A stretch of DNA of 64,000 nt. Origin: Enchytraeus crypticus. Lineage: Eukaryota > Annelida > Clitellata > Enchytraeida > Enchytraeidae. The notes under the pieces are model-generated. The model saw nothing but the letters and a program-made list of their open reading frames with translations. It had not been told where the DNA came from and made no database searches. Positions 12,315 to 23,640 of the stretch are shown piece by piece. Position numbers and translations under genes: made by a program. The stretch is from NCBI GenBank assembly GCA_905160935.1, contig CAJHZI010000593.1, positions 1 through 64,000 on the forward strand, given 5' to 3'. Positions within the stretch are counted from its first letter, which is position 1, and each line of letters opens with the position of its first letter.

Positions 12315-13845
12315 TCATTTCAGGTCCTCTGGTGTCTTGTGTTTCTTCTTCCTCTTTGATGACTTTATATCTGAAATGGATCACAAGGCTGATATGTAAT
12401 AAACCAGTGAAACAATTAACAACCACCACAATCAGTAAGAAGTAAAGTAGAAAATAGAATTTTATTTAGCTAATAAAGTATTATAAAATAAGAGAGTTAA
12501 AGAAAGAAAAGACAGAGAGAATGAAACATATTAGCTGGAGCTATTAGCTGGAGTTATTAGCTGGAGCTGGAGCTGAACATATTGGCTGGGGCCAGTGGCG
12601 ATGTCGGTAGGGTACTCGACTGCGGATCAGTATGTGGGGGGTTCAAATCCCGGGCATCCCGTCACTGACATCGCTTTCGAGTGAGGAGGAAACTGACGTT
12701 AACATTAGCTTTAGCTTTTTATATTTATTAAAATGTAAACACAAAACCATTCATCCACTAATAAATAACAGAGTTCAGTTTCTGCTAAGTTCTTGAGTAC
12801 TGTGCAATGCACGTAATGCATGGTACTCCAGTTCCTCTCTACACCTCTAACTATATTGTTGTTGTTGTCAAATCAAAACCCTCTTCGTCTTGAATCAACA
12901 TTTGACAGTATCACTCGATGGAGTGTTCCTAATGAAGCGTGAGAGTAGACTGTGAATAAAAATATGAACCTTGGACCTGCAACTTGTCAGTGCACAAGAG
13001 AGAGAGAGAAAGAGAGAGAGAGGGAGAGAGAGAGAGTCCATTAGTTAAAGTGTAAACACTAACCAGGGTCAGAATTTCGCTTCTCTTTCTTCTTTTTCAA
13101 TCTCTTTACATGTCTTCTGTGAACAACGGGAGTATCTGTACATAATCAATTCACGCATCAATCAATTCAAACATCAATAAATTCACGCATCAATCAATTC
13201 ACGCGTCAATCAATTCACGCGTCAATCAATTCACGCGTCAATCAATTCACGCATCAATCAATTCACGCGTCAATCAATTCACGCGTCAATCAATTCACGC
13301 ATCAATCAATTCAAACATCAATCAATTCATGCATCAATCAATTCATGCATCAATCAATTCAAACATCAATCAATTCATGCATCACTCAATTCATACATCA
13401 ATCAATTAATGCACAAATCAATTCATGCACAAATCAATTCATCAATTCGTAATTTTATCAGTCAAACCTGTTTAATATTGCTTATCTAAATAGCTCAAAA
13501 TCAATCAAATTACATAACTTCTATAACAAATAGATTAAATAAGCATCAATGAATCAAATCAATTGAAACTACATAATCAAAACAATCAATCAATCAGTAC
13601 CTGAACCAATGATAGACCTCCTCAGTCTAATCAGCATGTTGTTGTTATCCACCCCTCCTATCGCCTCGCCACTAGGCCCCGCCCCCTGTATCTGATGCTT
13701 AGAACTGACAGTTGACCAATCCCTCCTGACAGCTAATCGGTTGTCAGCCTGGGGTTGATTGACAGGAGGGGCGTGGACAACACGCCGCACAGTGACTGAG
13801 CCACAGAGAGGTCCGGCTGTGGGTGGACATCATTTATTACAATAA

Positions 13846-13880
<35 letters not shown>

Positions 13881-14004
13881 CTAATAATATAAAGTCTTTC
13901 TCGTACGTTTTTTTAGCCCAGGGCCCTATACACCCCAGAGCATTAAAATAATAATAATAATAATAGTAATAATAATGCAGTCAGCTTCAGCAATTCTTTT
14001 AAGC

Positions 14005-14037
<33 letters not shown>

Positions 14038-15712
14038 TTATTGCCTTTGAGACCCTGGGGCCCATCAACTCTCTCGCATCAGACTTTATTGACGAAATAG
14101 GCAGGAGGACCAGCGCCATTACTGGTGATAAGCGCGAAAAATCTTTTCTGTGGCAGCGACTGTCTATTGCTCTCCAGCGATTCAATGCAGTCTGCTTCAG
14201 TGGCACTTGGGCTAAAGCGGCTTCCCAGAGTGCAGAGGAATTATTTTAATCGCTTTTTAAAAACTTTTAATTAAATAAAGTCTCTTTTATCTTATTTTTT
14301 AGCCCAGGGACCTTTGCAGGCCAGGGCATTAAAAAAAAAAATAATAATAATAATAGTAATAATAATATAATATTATAAATAAAGTAGTATTAATAGTAGT
14401 AATAATAATAATAATATTAATAAAGGTTTAACGTCTGTTTCCTCATACAAGGATGATGTCAGGGACGTCAGCCATGACATGTCACTACAAATCAATTCAC
14501 CCCAAACAAAATTTATTAGAGTAATACTAATAATAAAGGTTTAACATCTATTTCCTCATACACAGATGATGTCAGGGACGTCCCCCAATCACATGTCACT
14601 ACAAATCAATTCACCCCAAACGATCTGGAAAAAAATGTGCTGAAGAGAAAGAAAAAGATCCTAAACGGTGCAGGTTCAGTGATAAAAAAACAGTCGAAAG
14701 TATCTAACATCGTTTGTAGATCATTAGCAACAAAAACAAAATGAAAACTTGAGAATGTGTAAAATATTTCTTACGAGATTGTTGTTAGAGAAAACTCAGT
14801 GAACTGAATGCACTAACGTCACAGCGCCGCACTGAAGAGTTTACATTTCTTCACTTTAAGCTGTTGGCAAATAAATTGACTGACTGACTGACACACCTAC
14901 AGACAAGAGCCTGCCGCCCAGCCAGAGTTCTAACAGTCAATCGGGAAGTCTCTTGTGAGAAAAGAGCAAAGCAATGTAGTGAAGTGATAAAATCCTCCAA
15001 GCTCTTCAGCGCATTTAACTGCCTTTAAGACTTTCGACCACTCGTCAGTATATACGAGGTTCAAATCTTGGGCTCGCCCGTCACCGCCATCGCTTTCGAG
15101 TGTGGAAACTGACGTTAACATTAGCTTTACCAGATTTTTTTTGTAAGAGCAAAGCAATGTTGTGAACGTGATAAATTCGTCAAAGTTCTTCTCTGCATTT
15201 AACCCAACATGATATCACGCCAGAGGCAGGCTGAGATTAGATATGTTAGATGATTTAAAGATTCACTCAAATGTGAACATGAAGAGGAAGGCGGAAGATA
15301 GAGAAGAGAGGAGGCGTTATATAACATGGACCTGCCAGTAGGCAGTTCACTAAGAGAGAGAGAGAGAGAGAGAGATATCATTCAGAGTTAATATAAGAAA
15401 GTTATTTGAGCCACTAGTGCATAATGAGTCCACTCACCTGATACCATGCCAGCCTTGCTGCGGTACAGTAACGTCTGATCCTAGGCAAACAAAAGAGCAC
15501 TCCATTGATCAATCAAACGCACTTTACTTGTCAAACGACTAATTAATATAATAACACTAATTAATTTCTAATGAATGAGATAAATACAATATAAAATTGA
15601 ATAAATAAATAAATAAATAAATAAAGCTAAAGCGAGAGATGAGAAAGCAACCCATATTGACAAGCATCATTAAATGTTCAGGATAAACGAGTGAAGACTA
15701 CTAAACGTGATA

Positions 15713-15746
<34 letters not shown>

Positions 15747-18202
15747 GGCTCTCACTTTCTCTCTCCCTCTCCTTCTCTTACTCTCTCGCTCTTATTCACT
15801 CATTAGAGTAATCTCACGTTATCTTTCTCTCACTCTCTCTCTTTCACTCTTTCACAATATCTCGCTCACTAGAGAGAGTTCTGCCACTTGGCAGGTCCAA
15901 GGCATATCTTGCTCTCAAAGTCTGTATGGAATGCAGTGAGTTGTTAACAAGCAGTAACAAGACACTCACCTGACAGGAGCTGCGACGTGTCCTGATCTCA
16001 TAATGATTAGTCACAGTCTTACCCTGCAACATCAGCAAACGTGAGATACACTGTAACACAGGATGTATCAACAGCAGCGAACATGAGATACACTATAACA
16101 CAGGCTGCGTCGACACTGAATGAGGACTCACCACATATAAGATACACTATAACATAGGCTGAAGCGACATCTGTGACACTGAATGAGGACTCATATAGTT
16201 ATATTACTATATAAAGGCAAATCTTCATATCAAAACATGTATCAAGATATAAAAACATTTATCAGCACAAAAACCTGTTTCAAATACAGACATAGATAGT
16301 TATATTGTCATTGATGACTGTAGCACTCTAATTGTTGTTAATATTATAGGCTTTTAGTGAGACACATCCCCGGAGAAATCCAGCAATGCTGGTGAAGTTA
16401 GCATTGCGTTTACACAAATCACTTAACACAGAAGTTACTTAAAGAAAGGATTTGAAATAAACATCACAGAAGTTACTTAAAGAAAAGATTTGAAATAAAC
16501 GTCACAGCGAATACTCTACCATCAGTTTCTTCCTCGTCTTGATGACTGAATTGCCATCCACGACAACACTAGCACTCTCCAAGTCTTCCTTCCTAAACTG
16601 ATCACAACAACGAAGCAATGCTATTAAGTTATAAATGACTTAACGCTGATATCTGCTCAGGGTTATCATCAGGTTCTCCTCTCAATGGATATCAGCGGCG
16701 TGAGCCCAGGATCTGAATCTTACATTTAACTAATTGTGTCACGTGCTCACCACAAATACCACAACACCGAATACACTGTGGCTCGATAGCACTGAATTCT
16801 GTGAAAGAAAATGAAAGAAAATGAAAATGGAAGAAAATGAAAATGTAAAAGAAAGAGATGAAAGAAACTTCGTCCTATATTTACTTGATAAAGAAATATG
16901 ACCCTAGAGCACCTAACATAATCTCTTAACTCAATTGTAACTCATTAACTATCATTTAGGTGGTACGATGCAAGAGATTTCTCATAAAAAGTAACATTCA
17001 CTAAACTGGAGAATGTCAGAGAGATTGCAAGTTGCCAGGTGTCTATTCAACCTCACTTAAAATATGATCAAATTGTAACTAATAGCAGTAAATAAATGTC
17101 TTAGGTCATCTCAACTGAGTGATTTTATTACAAATTCTCTCTATCTCTCTTAGTGCACTGCCTACTGGCAGGTCCATAGTACATAACGCCTCCACTCTTC
17201 TCAGTATTCCGCTTTCCTCTTCATTTCCACACATGAGTGGATCTTTAAATCACCTAACGTACCTGATCATGAGACAAATTGTAAACGATGATTATATACA
17301 AACATTTTTTGGCAGTGCGACCATGAACAGCTGTTTTCCGGTCGTGGCTTCCTTCAACCAGTCTGGTAGAGCACTGGAAGGGGCAGGCACTGACTCATAG
17401 TCCTCAGGAAGCTTTGAGCTGCAATCAATCAATAAACTGTGATATGTGGTGCAATCAATCAATAAACTGTGAGATTAATTAAAATAATGTCATGATACCA
17501 GTACAGAATATCAGCGTTAATTGCTGTGTTCATAACATTTTTAAATATCAGGAAAGAAAAAGAAATAGAGATGAAAGGTAAAATTTTAGCGAATTGTTAG
17601 CACTTCCAGTATATCAAAACAAACTGAAGCAATCATAAGCTGTTAGACAGGAGTCAAAATTCAATTGTTGGCAAAATAAATCAACCCATACAAGATAGCA
17701 ATTCCTTTAGAATCTAATCCTGTAAATGTTTAGCTACTTGAGCTTAATTTATCTTCTTTCTTCAGTGCACTGCCAAGTGGCAGGTTCAAGGTACATATCC
17801 ATTCTCAAAGTCTGTTTTCTAGCTCTATAAGAGCGCTCCTTAGATCAACAATCCCTTCACAAAGTCTACGCCTTATACATACCTTATGTAGCCTGTAGCT
17901 TGGGAAAAGTATGGCTTCTGAGGTGGTTTCCCATTGCTTTTAATTTATTCCTGTCAACAGAAACAAACAGATATAATAAATGTTATATTATAATTACATT
18001 AAGTAACAAACCTGATCTGTAGTGGAGAGTCAGCTTGAGAGAGGTCGGGGTAGGTCCTGAGAACCAGTCTATCGACAGCTGACTGACTGCTGTAGCATGG
18101 AGAACCATACAACGACTCCTCGGCTAAACTAACTTCAGACTTACGATGTCTTTTCTTTCTCGGCGAGCCAGAAGAAGTGTCCATGTTTACCTCTTCCTTC
18201 AT
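12315..18202 (-). CDS. candidate RNA polymerase I subunit RPA34/POLR1G-like, nine exons
   Basis: Nine exons join in frame: 18202-18012, 17936-17883, 17418-17304, 16597-16520, 16023-15970, 15480-15438, 13816-13601, 13135-13064 and 12370-12315 (stop TGA). Total coding length is 879 nt, giving 292 aa. The start could also be the ATG at 18184. The N-terminus is basic (SPRKKRHRK). The middle contains LPDWLKEATTGKQLFMVALP, then DLESASVVVDGNSV, GKTVTNHYEI, LLYRSKAGMVSAGPLCGSVT and VRRVVHAPP. The C-terminus is lysine-rich (KRLKKKKEKR, KRKKKHK). An 'LW/F-hydrophobic-P' segment, a short beta-rich domain and a lysine-rich tail fit the RPA34/PAF49 family, which dimerises with RPA49 in RNA polymerase I. 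The family match is by pattern only. The exon structure is well supported because all phases agree. Confidence 0.6.
12580..12725 (+). mobile_element. tRNA-derived SINE, plus orientation
   Basis: The head GCCAGTGGCGATGTCGGTAG carries an A-box (TGGCGATGTCGG) and is followed by a B-box (GGTTCAAATCC). The body then reads CACTGACATCGCTTTCGAGT, and the tail is GAGGAAACTGACGTTAACATT followed by an A/T-rich end. It is the best preserved of the copies in this window and lies in the last intron of the POLR1G-like gene. Confidence 0.85.
12990..13036. repeat. (GA)n microsatellite
   Basis: Imperfect GAGA run next to the 13064 exon end of the POLR1G-like gene. Confidence 0.9.
13140..13445. repeat. 16-bp minisatellite in an intron
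   Basis: About eighteen tandem copies of a unit reading ATCAATCAATTCACGC, with variants ACGT, AAAC and ATGC in the variable four bases. It fills the intron between exons 7 and 8 of the POLR1G-like gene. There are no unique spacers, so it is not a CRISPR-like array. Confidence 0.93.
13835..14425. repeat. (AAT)n-rich repeats with two copies of a ~70-bp block
   Basis: Several AAT runs (13838-13889, 13945-13976, 14005-14036, 14340-14425) surround two related blocks. One reads AAAGTCTTTCTCGTACGTTTTTTTAGCCCAGGGCCC; the second, at ~14276, reads AAAGTCTCTTTTATCTTATTTTTTAGCCCAGGG. No coding potential is seen. It lies in intron 6 of the POLR1G-like gene. Confidence 0.8.
14395..14690 (-). repeat. two tandem copies of the GACGTTAAA-tail repeat
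   Basis: Two adjacent copies start near 14425 and 14533. On the forward strand each reads AAAGGTTTAACRTCTRTTTCCTCATACA, then GATGATGTCAGGGACGTC, then CACATGTCACTACAAATCAATTCACCCC. The second copy continues through CGATCTGG and GTGCTGAAGAGAAA, as the 684-850 copy does. Each is preceded by an AAT run at its tail. Confidence 0.65.
14955..15205 (+). mobile_element. truncated SINE between two copies of a flanking block
   Basis: A partial SINE (B-box AGGTTCAAATC, body CCATCGCTTTCGAGTGTGG, tail GAAACTGACGTTAACATTAGC) lies at about 15035-15135. It sits between two copies of a ~55-bp block reading GAGCAAAGCAATG...GTGATAAA...CTCTGCATTTAAC at ~14960 and ~15148. The block is too long for an ordinary SINE target duplication, so a local tandem duplication around the SINE is more likely. 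Confidence 0.6.
15600..15860. repeat. (AAAT)n and (TC)n microsatellites
   Basis: An AATA run at 15600-15625 and long CT/TCTC runs at 15715-15845 occur in intron 5 of the POLR1G-like gene. Confidence 0.9.
16630..16760 (-). mobile_element. degenerate SINE copy
   Basis: A weak match to the reverse of the SINE family: a tail-like TTAACGCTGATATC, a B-box-like complement GGATCTGAATCTT and an A-box region GTGTCACGTGCTCACCACA. It is heavily diverged and could be a relative rather than a member. Confidence 0.3.
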
Positions 18203-18599
18203 AATATTTTAAATCTAGATTTTAAATAGAAAATACAAACAAAAATTAGAAATACCGCTAGATGATAAATGTGATACAATATTCTAATCAACAAGACAAG
18301 AAAATGGCTTGTGATGTTAAATTAGACTCTATCAGTGGAATAGACTAGGAATAAATTAAACATCATCTTACTTATGATTGTTATTAATAATATGTTATAT
18401 TTTGTGTACCTCTCCGCTCTTATCCTCCTTCAACTATTTCTGACAAAGCTCAAGTGCTCTTCCCACTGTAGACAATTCTATCTATCCTGACCATCTTTAG
18501 ACCACCAGTTTTTTATATTTTTTTCATTGACCAGATTCATTTAAGCAAATAGATTATGGAAAATTGAGAATTGAACCTACAGACGACTGACGCAGATAT

Positions 18600-18895
18600 A
18601 ACACTGGAGAGACTTGTTTCGTAGCCGCCTGGTGATGATTTCTGTGCTTTAGGTCGTTCACGTTCCAGACTTGCAGAGTTCTACGCTACATCTATTGCGG
18701 CGTTTAGCAGAGAGCGGTGCTTTATACATAACACAATTATTGATTGATCTATTTAAGACCTTACTTCTCCTCAGGACATTTCTTTTGCAGATTGGTCTGC
18801 ACGAATTGACCTGTAGTGATGTTGACTGTGGGAACGTACCTGGCATCATCCGTAGATGAGAAAACGGACGTTAAAGCTGTATTATTATTGTTTTA
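18600..18895 (+). repeat. longer copy of the GACGTTAAA-tail repeat family
   Basis: The copy ends with ACGTACCTGGCATCATCCGTAG, then GATGAGAAAACGGACGTTAAA, then an ATT run. It matches the 684-850 and 14395-14690 copies and extends ~230 bp upstream of the shared tail. The two opposed open frames over it (18658-18859) are repeat sequence, not genes. Confidence 0.55.
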
Positions 18896-20392
18896 TTTCT
18901 ATAATTGTAAACCATTTATGTATTTATCAGTCGCAATAATTTCGATCACTGAAAATTTTGATACCAGGTCACAAGTGCCTTCCTTGAACATAGAAGTTAG
19001 TTCGATAAATGATCAAAATCAACAAAATGAATAACTTATAATAATATTAATTATTAAGAGTATTAATAAATACTAGTATTATATAGAACACACTACACGT
19101 GATATCACTATACAAAACAAATTCGTTTGTTTATATTTACAAACAACAACTCTTGATTCTCAAAATATAATCTTGTAAAGTCTCGAGAAACAGGCAACAA
19201 CAACCACCGGGTCACCAAAAAAAAATCGTCGTCCGTTACAACATCGAGATCACGTAACCTAAGCCGAACACTTGATCAAATAATATTTTTGTCTCAGGCA
19301 GGGGATGATTCAGTGAATTAGAGGAATTTACTAACTGCACTCAGTCATATAACTGAGAAAATGGTATTTCAAGTAGCCTGCCATTTGACAAATGCTAGTT
19401 AAAGATAGTAAAGTCAAAGAATTAGATTACATGTATTATATATTTGCATTCTACTCTGTTTGACTTATTGTATCTGCTTTTCTCATTGTGTAAGATTTTT
19501 GCGTAGTGTACGATTTCATTGGATAAATAGAACAAAGAAATACAATTATACATAGTATAAATATCTTTATTTTGAAATAGTCACCCTAATTTGTAATTTT
19601 TATTCATCTTTTGATTGGATTCCTGGATTTTAGAATTTGCACAGTTATAGACATTTACTTGGTCTGAAGCATGATTTTTTTTTAATAGTTCTCATTGTTA
19701 TCATTGTTAAGAACTTGAAATTTTACATATATAATTAATCTATTATTAATTATTATGGATATAATTTATGTTGTGATAATGCGTGTTTGCTATTGGCCAG
19801 GCAGTGGTCAAGCTGCAGAGTAATTGAATCTGATTGGTCAGTTACCAAATGACCAAGCGTCACCTGTGGTAGAATACTTGCAGATTCGTGATTCGTGTAC
19901 TTGAGACATTGAAGTTGTGGCGGCCGGACGGGCAAGTTCACACGGCGTAGGCCGAGGGCCGAAACCGGAGTCGAATCCAGATTATTGATATTTCAGGGTT
20001 CAGGGATTGTGTATTTAGATCTTACATCCAGTTTTAAGTTTTAGTGTTCGTACATATTTAATTGTAGTGCTGTTTTTATTTGATATTAAATTGTGAGATG
20101 CTATTTGGAAATCTGTGCCTTGACTTCGATATTCTATCAGTAAGGATTAATCACAGAGAGCCTCACAACTACTTCAGGTCGGAGTCCCACACACCTGGAG
20201 AAATACAATCTCTAGTGTACTAGAGCAGGCCAAGGCATTAAATTACAGTCACGGACAGAACAAACGTCCTATGCTGTGATCCAACGGCGAGTTGCGAGAC
20301 TAAAGGCAGCATCAGCGACGCGAGTTCCTTATAATCATAATTAACGTTAATTGTTGTTCTATTATTTCATAAAACATTAATAATATATATGC

Positions 20393-20397
<5 letters not shown>
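18896..20397. other. 1.5-kb intergenic stretch, no gene seen
   Basis: No convincing exon, RNA gene or complete element is visible. From about 19770 the sequence changes to a less AT-rich tract. It starts near TGTTGTGATAATGCG and contains GGCGGCCGGACGGGCAAG and GGAGTCGAATCC, in the style of a solo LTR or a degenerate retroelement end, but I could not find a matching target duplication. Confidence 0.4.

Positions 20398-20462
<65 letters not shown>
20398..20462. repeat. (AT)n microsatellite
   Basis: A pure alternating AT run of about 65 bp just upstream of the LINE fragment. Confidence 0.95.
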
Positions 20463-20466
<4 letters not shown>

Positions 20467-20559
20467 TTCATATTAATTTATATACTACTTGAAACAAAAA
20501 TACGAAAGATTTCAATTTTTTGATTTGCTTTTCATAAATTCTTCAATTTTAATATTAAT

Positions 20560-20711
20560 TTAAAAGTAGGCCCTAATGAAATTTAAAAAGTGGATGCAAA
20601 TGAAATTAATGAAATATACTTATTGACAGAACTAGTTGAATTCGATTAACATTTTGATCTTTTAAATAATTATTTCACATCTGTTTTGTAGAGGAAGATA
20701 TGTTAAATATG
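20560..20711 (+). pseudogene. LINE reverse transcriptase, piece 1 of 3
   Basis: This short piece encodes, with frameshifts and stops, the stretch upstream of a non-LTR reverse transcriptase core. It reads like VGPNEI and then LLNNYFTSVL, as in the usual 'adding to a new file, N-Y-F-SVF' region of Jockey/CR1-type LINEs. The reading frame runs through GAGGAAGATATGTTAAATATG into the target duplication of element A and resumes at 33774. That continuity shows element A landed inside this LINE. The copy is 5'-truncated near 20550. Confidence 0.65.
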
Positions 20712-21436
20712 AGTAGTAGGATATTTGGGGATCTGGCACATTTTGAAATTGAAGCATAACTTAGCCTTGAAATCTAGCTCAGTTCTATTTTTAGCCTTGC
20801 TCTGCCTTGATTAAGCATACTGAGATGAACGTTAATCATTTCAAGCATAGAATAGCCATAAAACATAGCTAAATTCTATTTTAGCCTTGAAGCATAAATG
20901 TTCCTTGAATATTAAGCACAGCCAAGCCTTGAGCTTAACTCATTCCTATTTTCTGCCTTAAAATATACACCATTACAATTGAAGCTTAGAATAGCCATAA
21001 AACATAGTTCAATTCAATTTTAGCCTTGATGCTTAAATGTTCCATGAATATTAAGCACAGCCAAGCCTAGAGGTTAACTCATTCCTATTTTCTGCTTTAA
21101 AATATACACCATTACAATTGAAGCATAGAATAGCCATAAAACATAGTTCAGTTCAATTTTAGCCTTGATGCTTAAATGTTCCATGAATATTAAGCACAGC
21201 CAAGCCTAGAGCATAACTCATTTCTATTTTCTGCCTTAAAATTTACACCATTACAATTGAAGCATAGCCTTGCCTATTAATAGTCTAACACACAAGCGCA
21301 AAATCGAGCACGCCCACGCGACCTTGAAAACTTTCCATGACTCATAATCATTTGACCGAGAATAGAAACTGTAGGAAAAACCCAGTTTCGATTCAACTAT
21401 AAATAGCTCGTCATATGCGTATGAGTCACGCGCCGC
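20712..21436 (+). repeat. left terminal inverted repeat of element A
   Basis: This 725-bp arm matches the reverse complement of 33182-33767 up to the shared inner end GAGTCACGCGCCGC. It contains internal direct repeats with a ~139-bp period (starts near 20941, 21080 and 21219), one unit more than the right arm. The repeats read ATTCCTATTTTCTGCC, then CACCATTACAATTGAAGC, then ATAAAACATAG. Confidence 0.95.
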
Positions 21437-21460
21437 ACCGACCCAAGTGTATAAATACGA
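21395..21460 (+). promoter_or_regulatory. TATA boxes at the inner end of the left repeat of A
   Basis: CTATAAATAG near 21398 lies inside the terminal repeat, and so is also present facing inward from the right arm. A second TATAAATA follows near 21451, just outside the repeat, about 80 bp before the polymerase start codon. A polymerase promoter is the natural reading; it is inferred. Confidence 0.5.
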
Positions 21461-21533
21461 GTGTGCAGCTTGTGATTACTAGATTTGAGAAAAAGTTGAT
21501 TTCTATTTAAATAAATTTTCTTGTATATATAAA

Positions 21534-23020
21534 ATGGAAACTAAAACCGTTGCTCAACTGAAGACTATCGCGAGAGACAGAGGGTTGCGTGGATATTCAA
21601 GAATGCGTAAGGCTAAATTAATAGCTCTATTAAATCCACCAATTCTAGATACTCACGTTCCAAATATTACAACTCCACTTCTTCAGCCCAGTGTACATTT
21701 ACCTGTGGTGAAAATGGAGGATCAGTCAGCAGTTAACGTAAAGTGTACCGAGGGGGAAGCCAAAACTAAATTACGTGAATTTGCCGATTTTTGGATAAAT
21801 TTAATACCTGAACCGGCCAGAAGGAAAATTAATGAAAAAGTGGTTGCACTTAAATCAGTGGTTAATAGTATTTTTAAGAAAAAATACGAAATTCGCGAAA
21901 CTAAATCAGCACTAAAGGGATTTACAACGCAGTACACCATAGATGGTAGAGAGGCGGTCGATGCGGTGTCATTTCTTAATTATGTTAAGCCAAATGTGGT
22001 AAATTTATGGAACAACAATCATCAGACAAAAGTTAATCTAACACTCACATGTACAATGGAAAGGGTGGATTTGAAGACTGGGGAAATTACATCGTCTGAC
22101 GCCCCTTTTCTTTCAAAAACTGAAATAATTTTACCATCCACAGATAACGCAGAGGTGTATGAAAAGACTAAAGGTAAAATGCTAGAGTCAATGGCTAATT
22201 TTCAGATGCGGGGTAGTAATTGGAGATTTCGCAGTGATGAAATTAGAAATAAATACTGTAGAATACAAGCCACTACGAGGTAGCTCCTACATTCCTCTTC
22301 CTGAAGAATTAGCTGATAAAAAGGCTATTATAAATATGAAAAATGAAGACGATCAGTGTTTCAAATGGTGTATAGCTAGAGCCTTAAATCCTGTTGAAAA
22401 AAATTCACAACGTATTGATAAACAATTAAAGAAGCAGGCTGAAAATTTTAACTGGACTGGTATTGAGTTTCCGGTTAACTTGAAAAAAATTGATAAGTTT
22501 GAAAAGAATAATATTTCTATTCATGTATTTGGATATGAAAAGCTAGAGGTGTGGGGCGACGAAGAAAAGCAAGCTAGAGGCGTGGGGCGACGAAGAAAAG
22601 CTAGAGGCGTGGGGCGGCGAAGAAATGTTTCCATTAAGGATTTCAAAATTTAATGGTCAAAACGTAGTAGATTTGTTACTAATATCAAAAGATGAGATTA
22701 ATCATTACTGCTGGATTAAGAACTTTAATAGATTGATGGCAATAGATGGAAATCATCATGCAATGCATTACTGCAGACGATGCTTAAATGGTTCTACAAG
22801 TAAAGAAGCTCTTAATAATCACAAACGAATATTGTTCACAACACGCTGCTCAAAAAATCGTGTTACCTGACTCTAGAACGTTTATGGAATTCAATCACTA
22901 CAAAAAATCGATGCGAGTACCATTCATAGTTTACGCAGATTTCGAGTCATTTATTAAACCGATTGATACACGTCAGCCGGATCCAAGCAGGTCATACACT
23001 GTCCGATACCAGAAACATAC
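21534..23020 (+). pseudogene. polB: element A DNA polymerase B, N-terminal part only
   Basis: The first frame (21534-22283) starts with a SAP-like helix pair (TVAQLKTIARDRGLRGYSRM, residues ~5-30), proposed to bind DNA. A Polinton polymerase N-terminal region follows. The frame shifts near 22240 into 22234-22653 (SSYIPLPEELADKKAIINMK), again near 22620, and near 22850 into the exonuclease start FIVYADFESF. A short GC-rich tandem duplication (22548-22625, encoding repeats of ARGVGRRRK) interrupts the protein. At about 23020 the gene stops and joins the truncated 3' end of the integrase on the opposite strand. All polymerase catalytic motifs are therefore deleted. Protein-primed type-B polymerases replicate such elements; this copy could not. 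Confidence 0.85.
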
Positions 23021-23640
23021 ATGGATCATTATAAATGCTTCTTTTTCCTTTTTACTCGCCTCAATTGGAGTCATTTTTCCAGTCGAATGTTTCGTGTTGT
23101 TATACTCTGCAATTAAATCGTCAATCATATCAATCCAATTTCTCGTCTTTTCAGCCGTAAATTTTTTCCACATTTTTTTCTTGATGCTTCTATTAAACCT
23201 TTCAACAACTGCCGATTTATGTTCTCCAAATGTAGAGTATCTATTTATATTATTTTTCTTTAACCAATCATCCATGTTCTTGTTGTTATTCTTTACCCTG
23301 ATCAACCCATAAATGTCTAGGCTGTCTTTCCGACGATTTCACTATTTGTTTAAATGCCTCTGTAGTTGTTTCACCTCTCTTTTCTTTCAACGGAATGCTC
23401 CACGCATACTTGGAAAATACATCAACGACGTTAAACATGTATCTGTATCCCTTATTTACTCTACTCCACTCCTGCATTTCGATTAAATCTGATGCCCATA
23501 TCTCATCAACTTCAAACACGTGAACTTGTCGTCTTGTAAATTTTCTGCGAATCGGTTTGTGTAACTCTCTAGCCAATTCTTCAAAGGGTCCAACGTTTCG
23601 CTTTAAGCATTTTTCTTCGCTGGACCCCTCTATTCGTTTT
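22990..23640 (-). pseudogene. int: element A integrase, truncated
   Basis: A retroviral-type DDE integrase in two frames (23576-23286 and 23305-22973). The catalytic residues are visible: D in WASDLIE, D in WVDQGKEF and E in SAVVERFNR. An upstream segment (PIRRKF) resembles the end of the zinc-binding region. The frame shifts near 23295. The chromodomain present in the element B copy is missing, because the 3' end was lost in the deletion that also removed the polymerase body. Integrase catalyses element insertion and generates the 6-bp duplication. Confidence 0.88.

Larger units (their letters stand above)
15216..17830. repeat. four copies of a dispersed repeat with a CACTGCC/GGCAGGTCCA core
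   Basis: Copies at 15216-15370 (reverse), 15880-15940, 17150-17275 and 17760-17830 share a short palindromic core. Two variants read GTGCACTGCCTACTGGCAGGT and TGCACTGCCAAGTGGCAGGT, each next to a CT/GA run. The 15216 and 17150 copies also share ~100 bp further in (CATAACGCCTCC...CTTTAAATCA). All four are in introns of the POLR1G-like gene. The short palindrome suggests a small non-autonomous element, but I could not define its termini. Confidence 0.5.

Noticed and set aside
12580-12725. Possible tRNA gene from the A- and B-boxes
   Set aside because: There is no acceptor stem or anticodon loop, and the body and tail recur at other sites, so it is a SINE.
13140-13445. Regular ~16-bp repeats that could suggest a CRISPR array
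   Set aside because: No unique spacers, the unit is too short, and the array is an intronic minisatellite in an animal genome.
15691-15939. Serine/leucine-rich frame with an apparent signal peptide
   Set aside because: It is translation of a CT microsatellite.
19753-20340. Possible solo LTR starting TGTTGTGATAATG
   Set aside because: No flanking duplication and no certain end could be found, so I did not call it an element.
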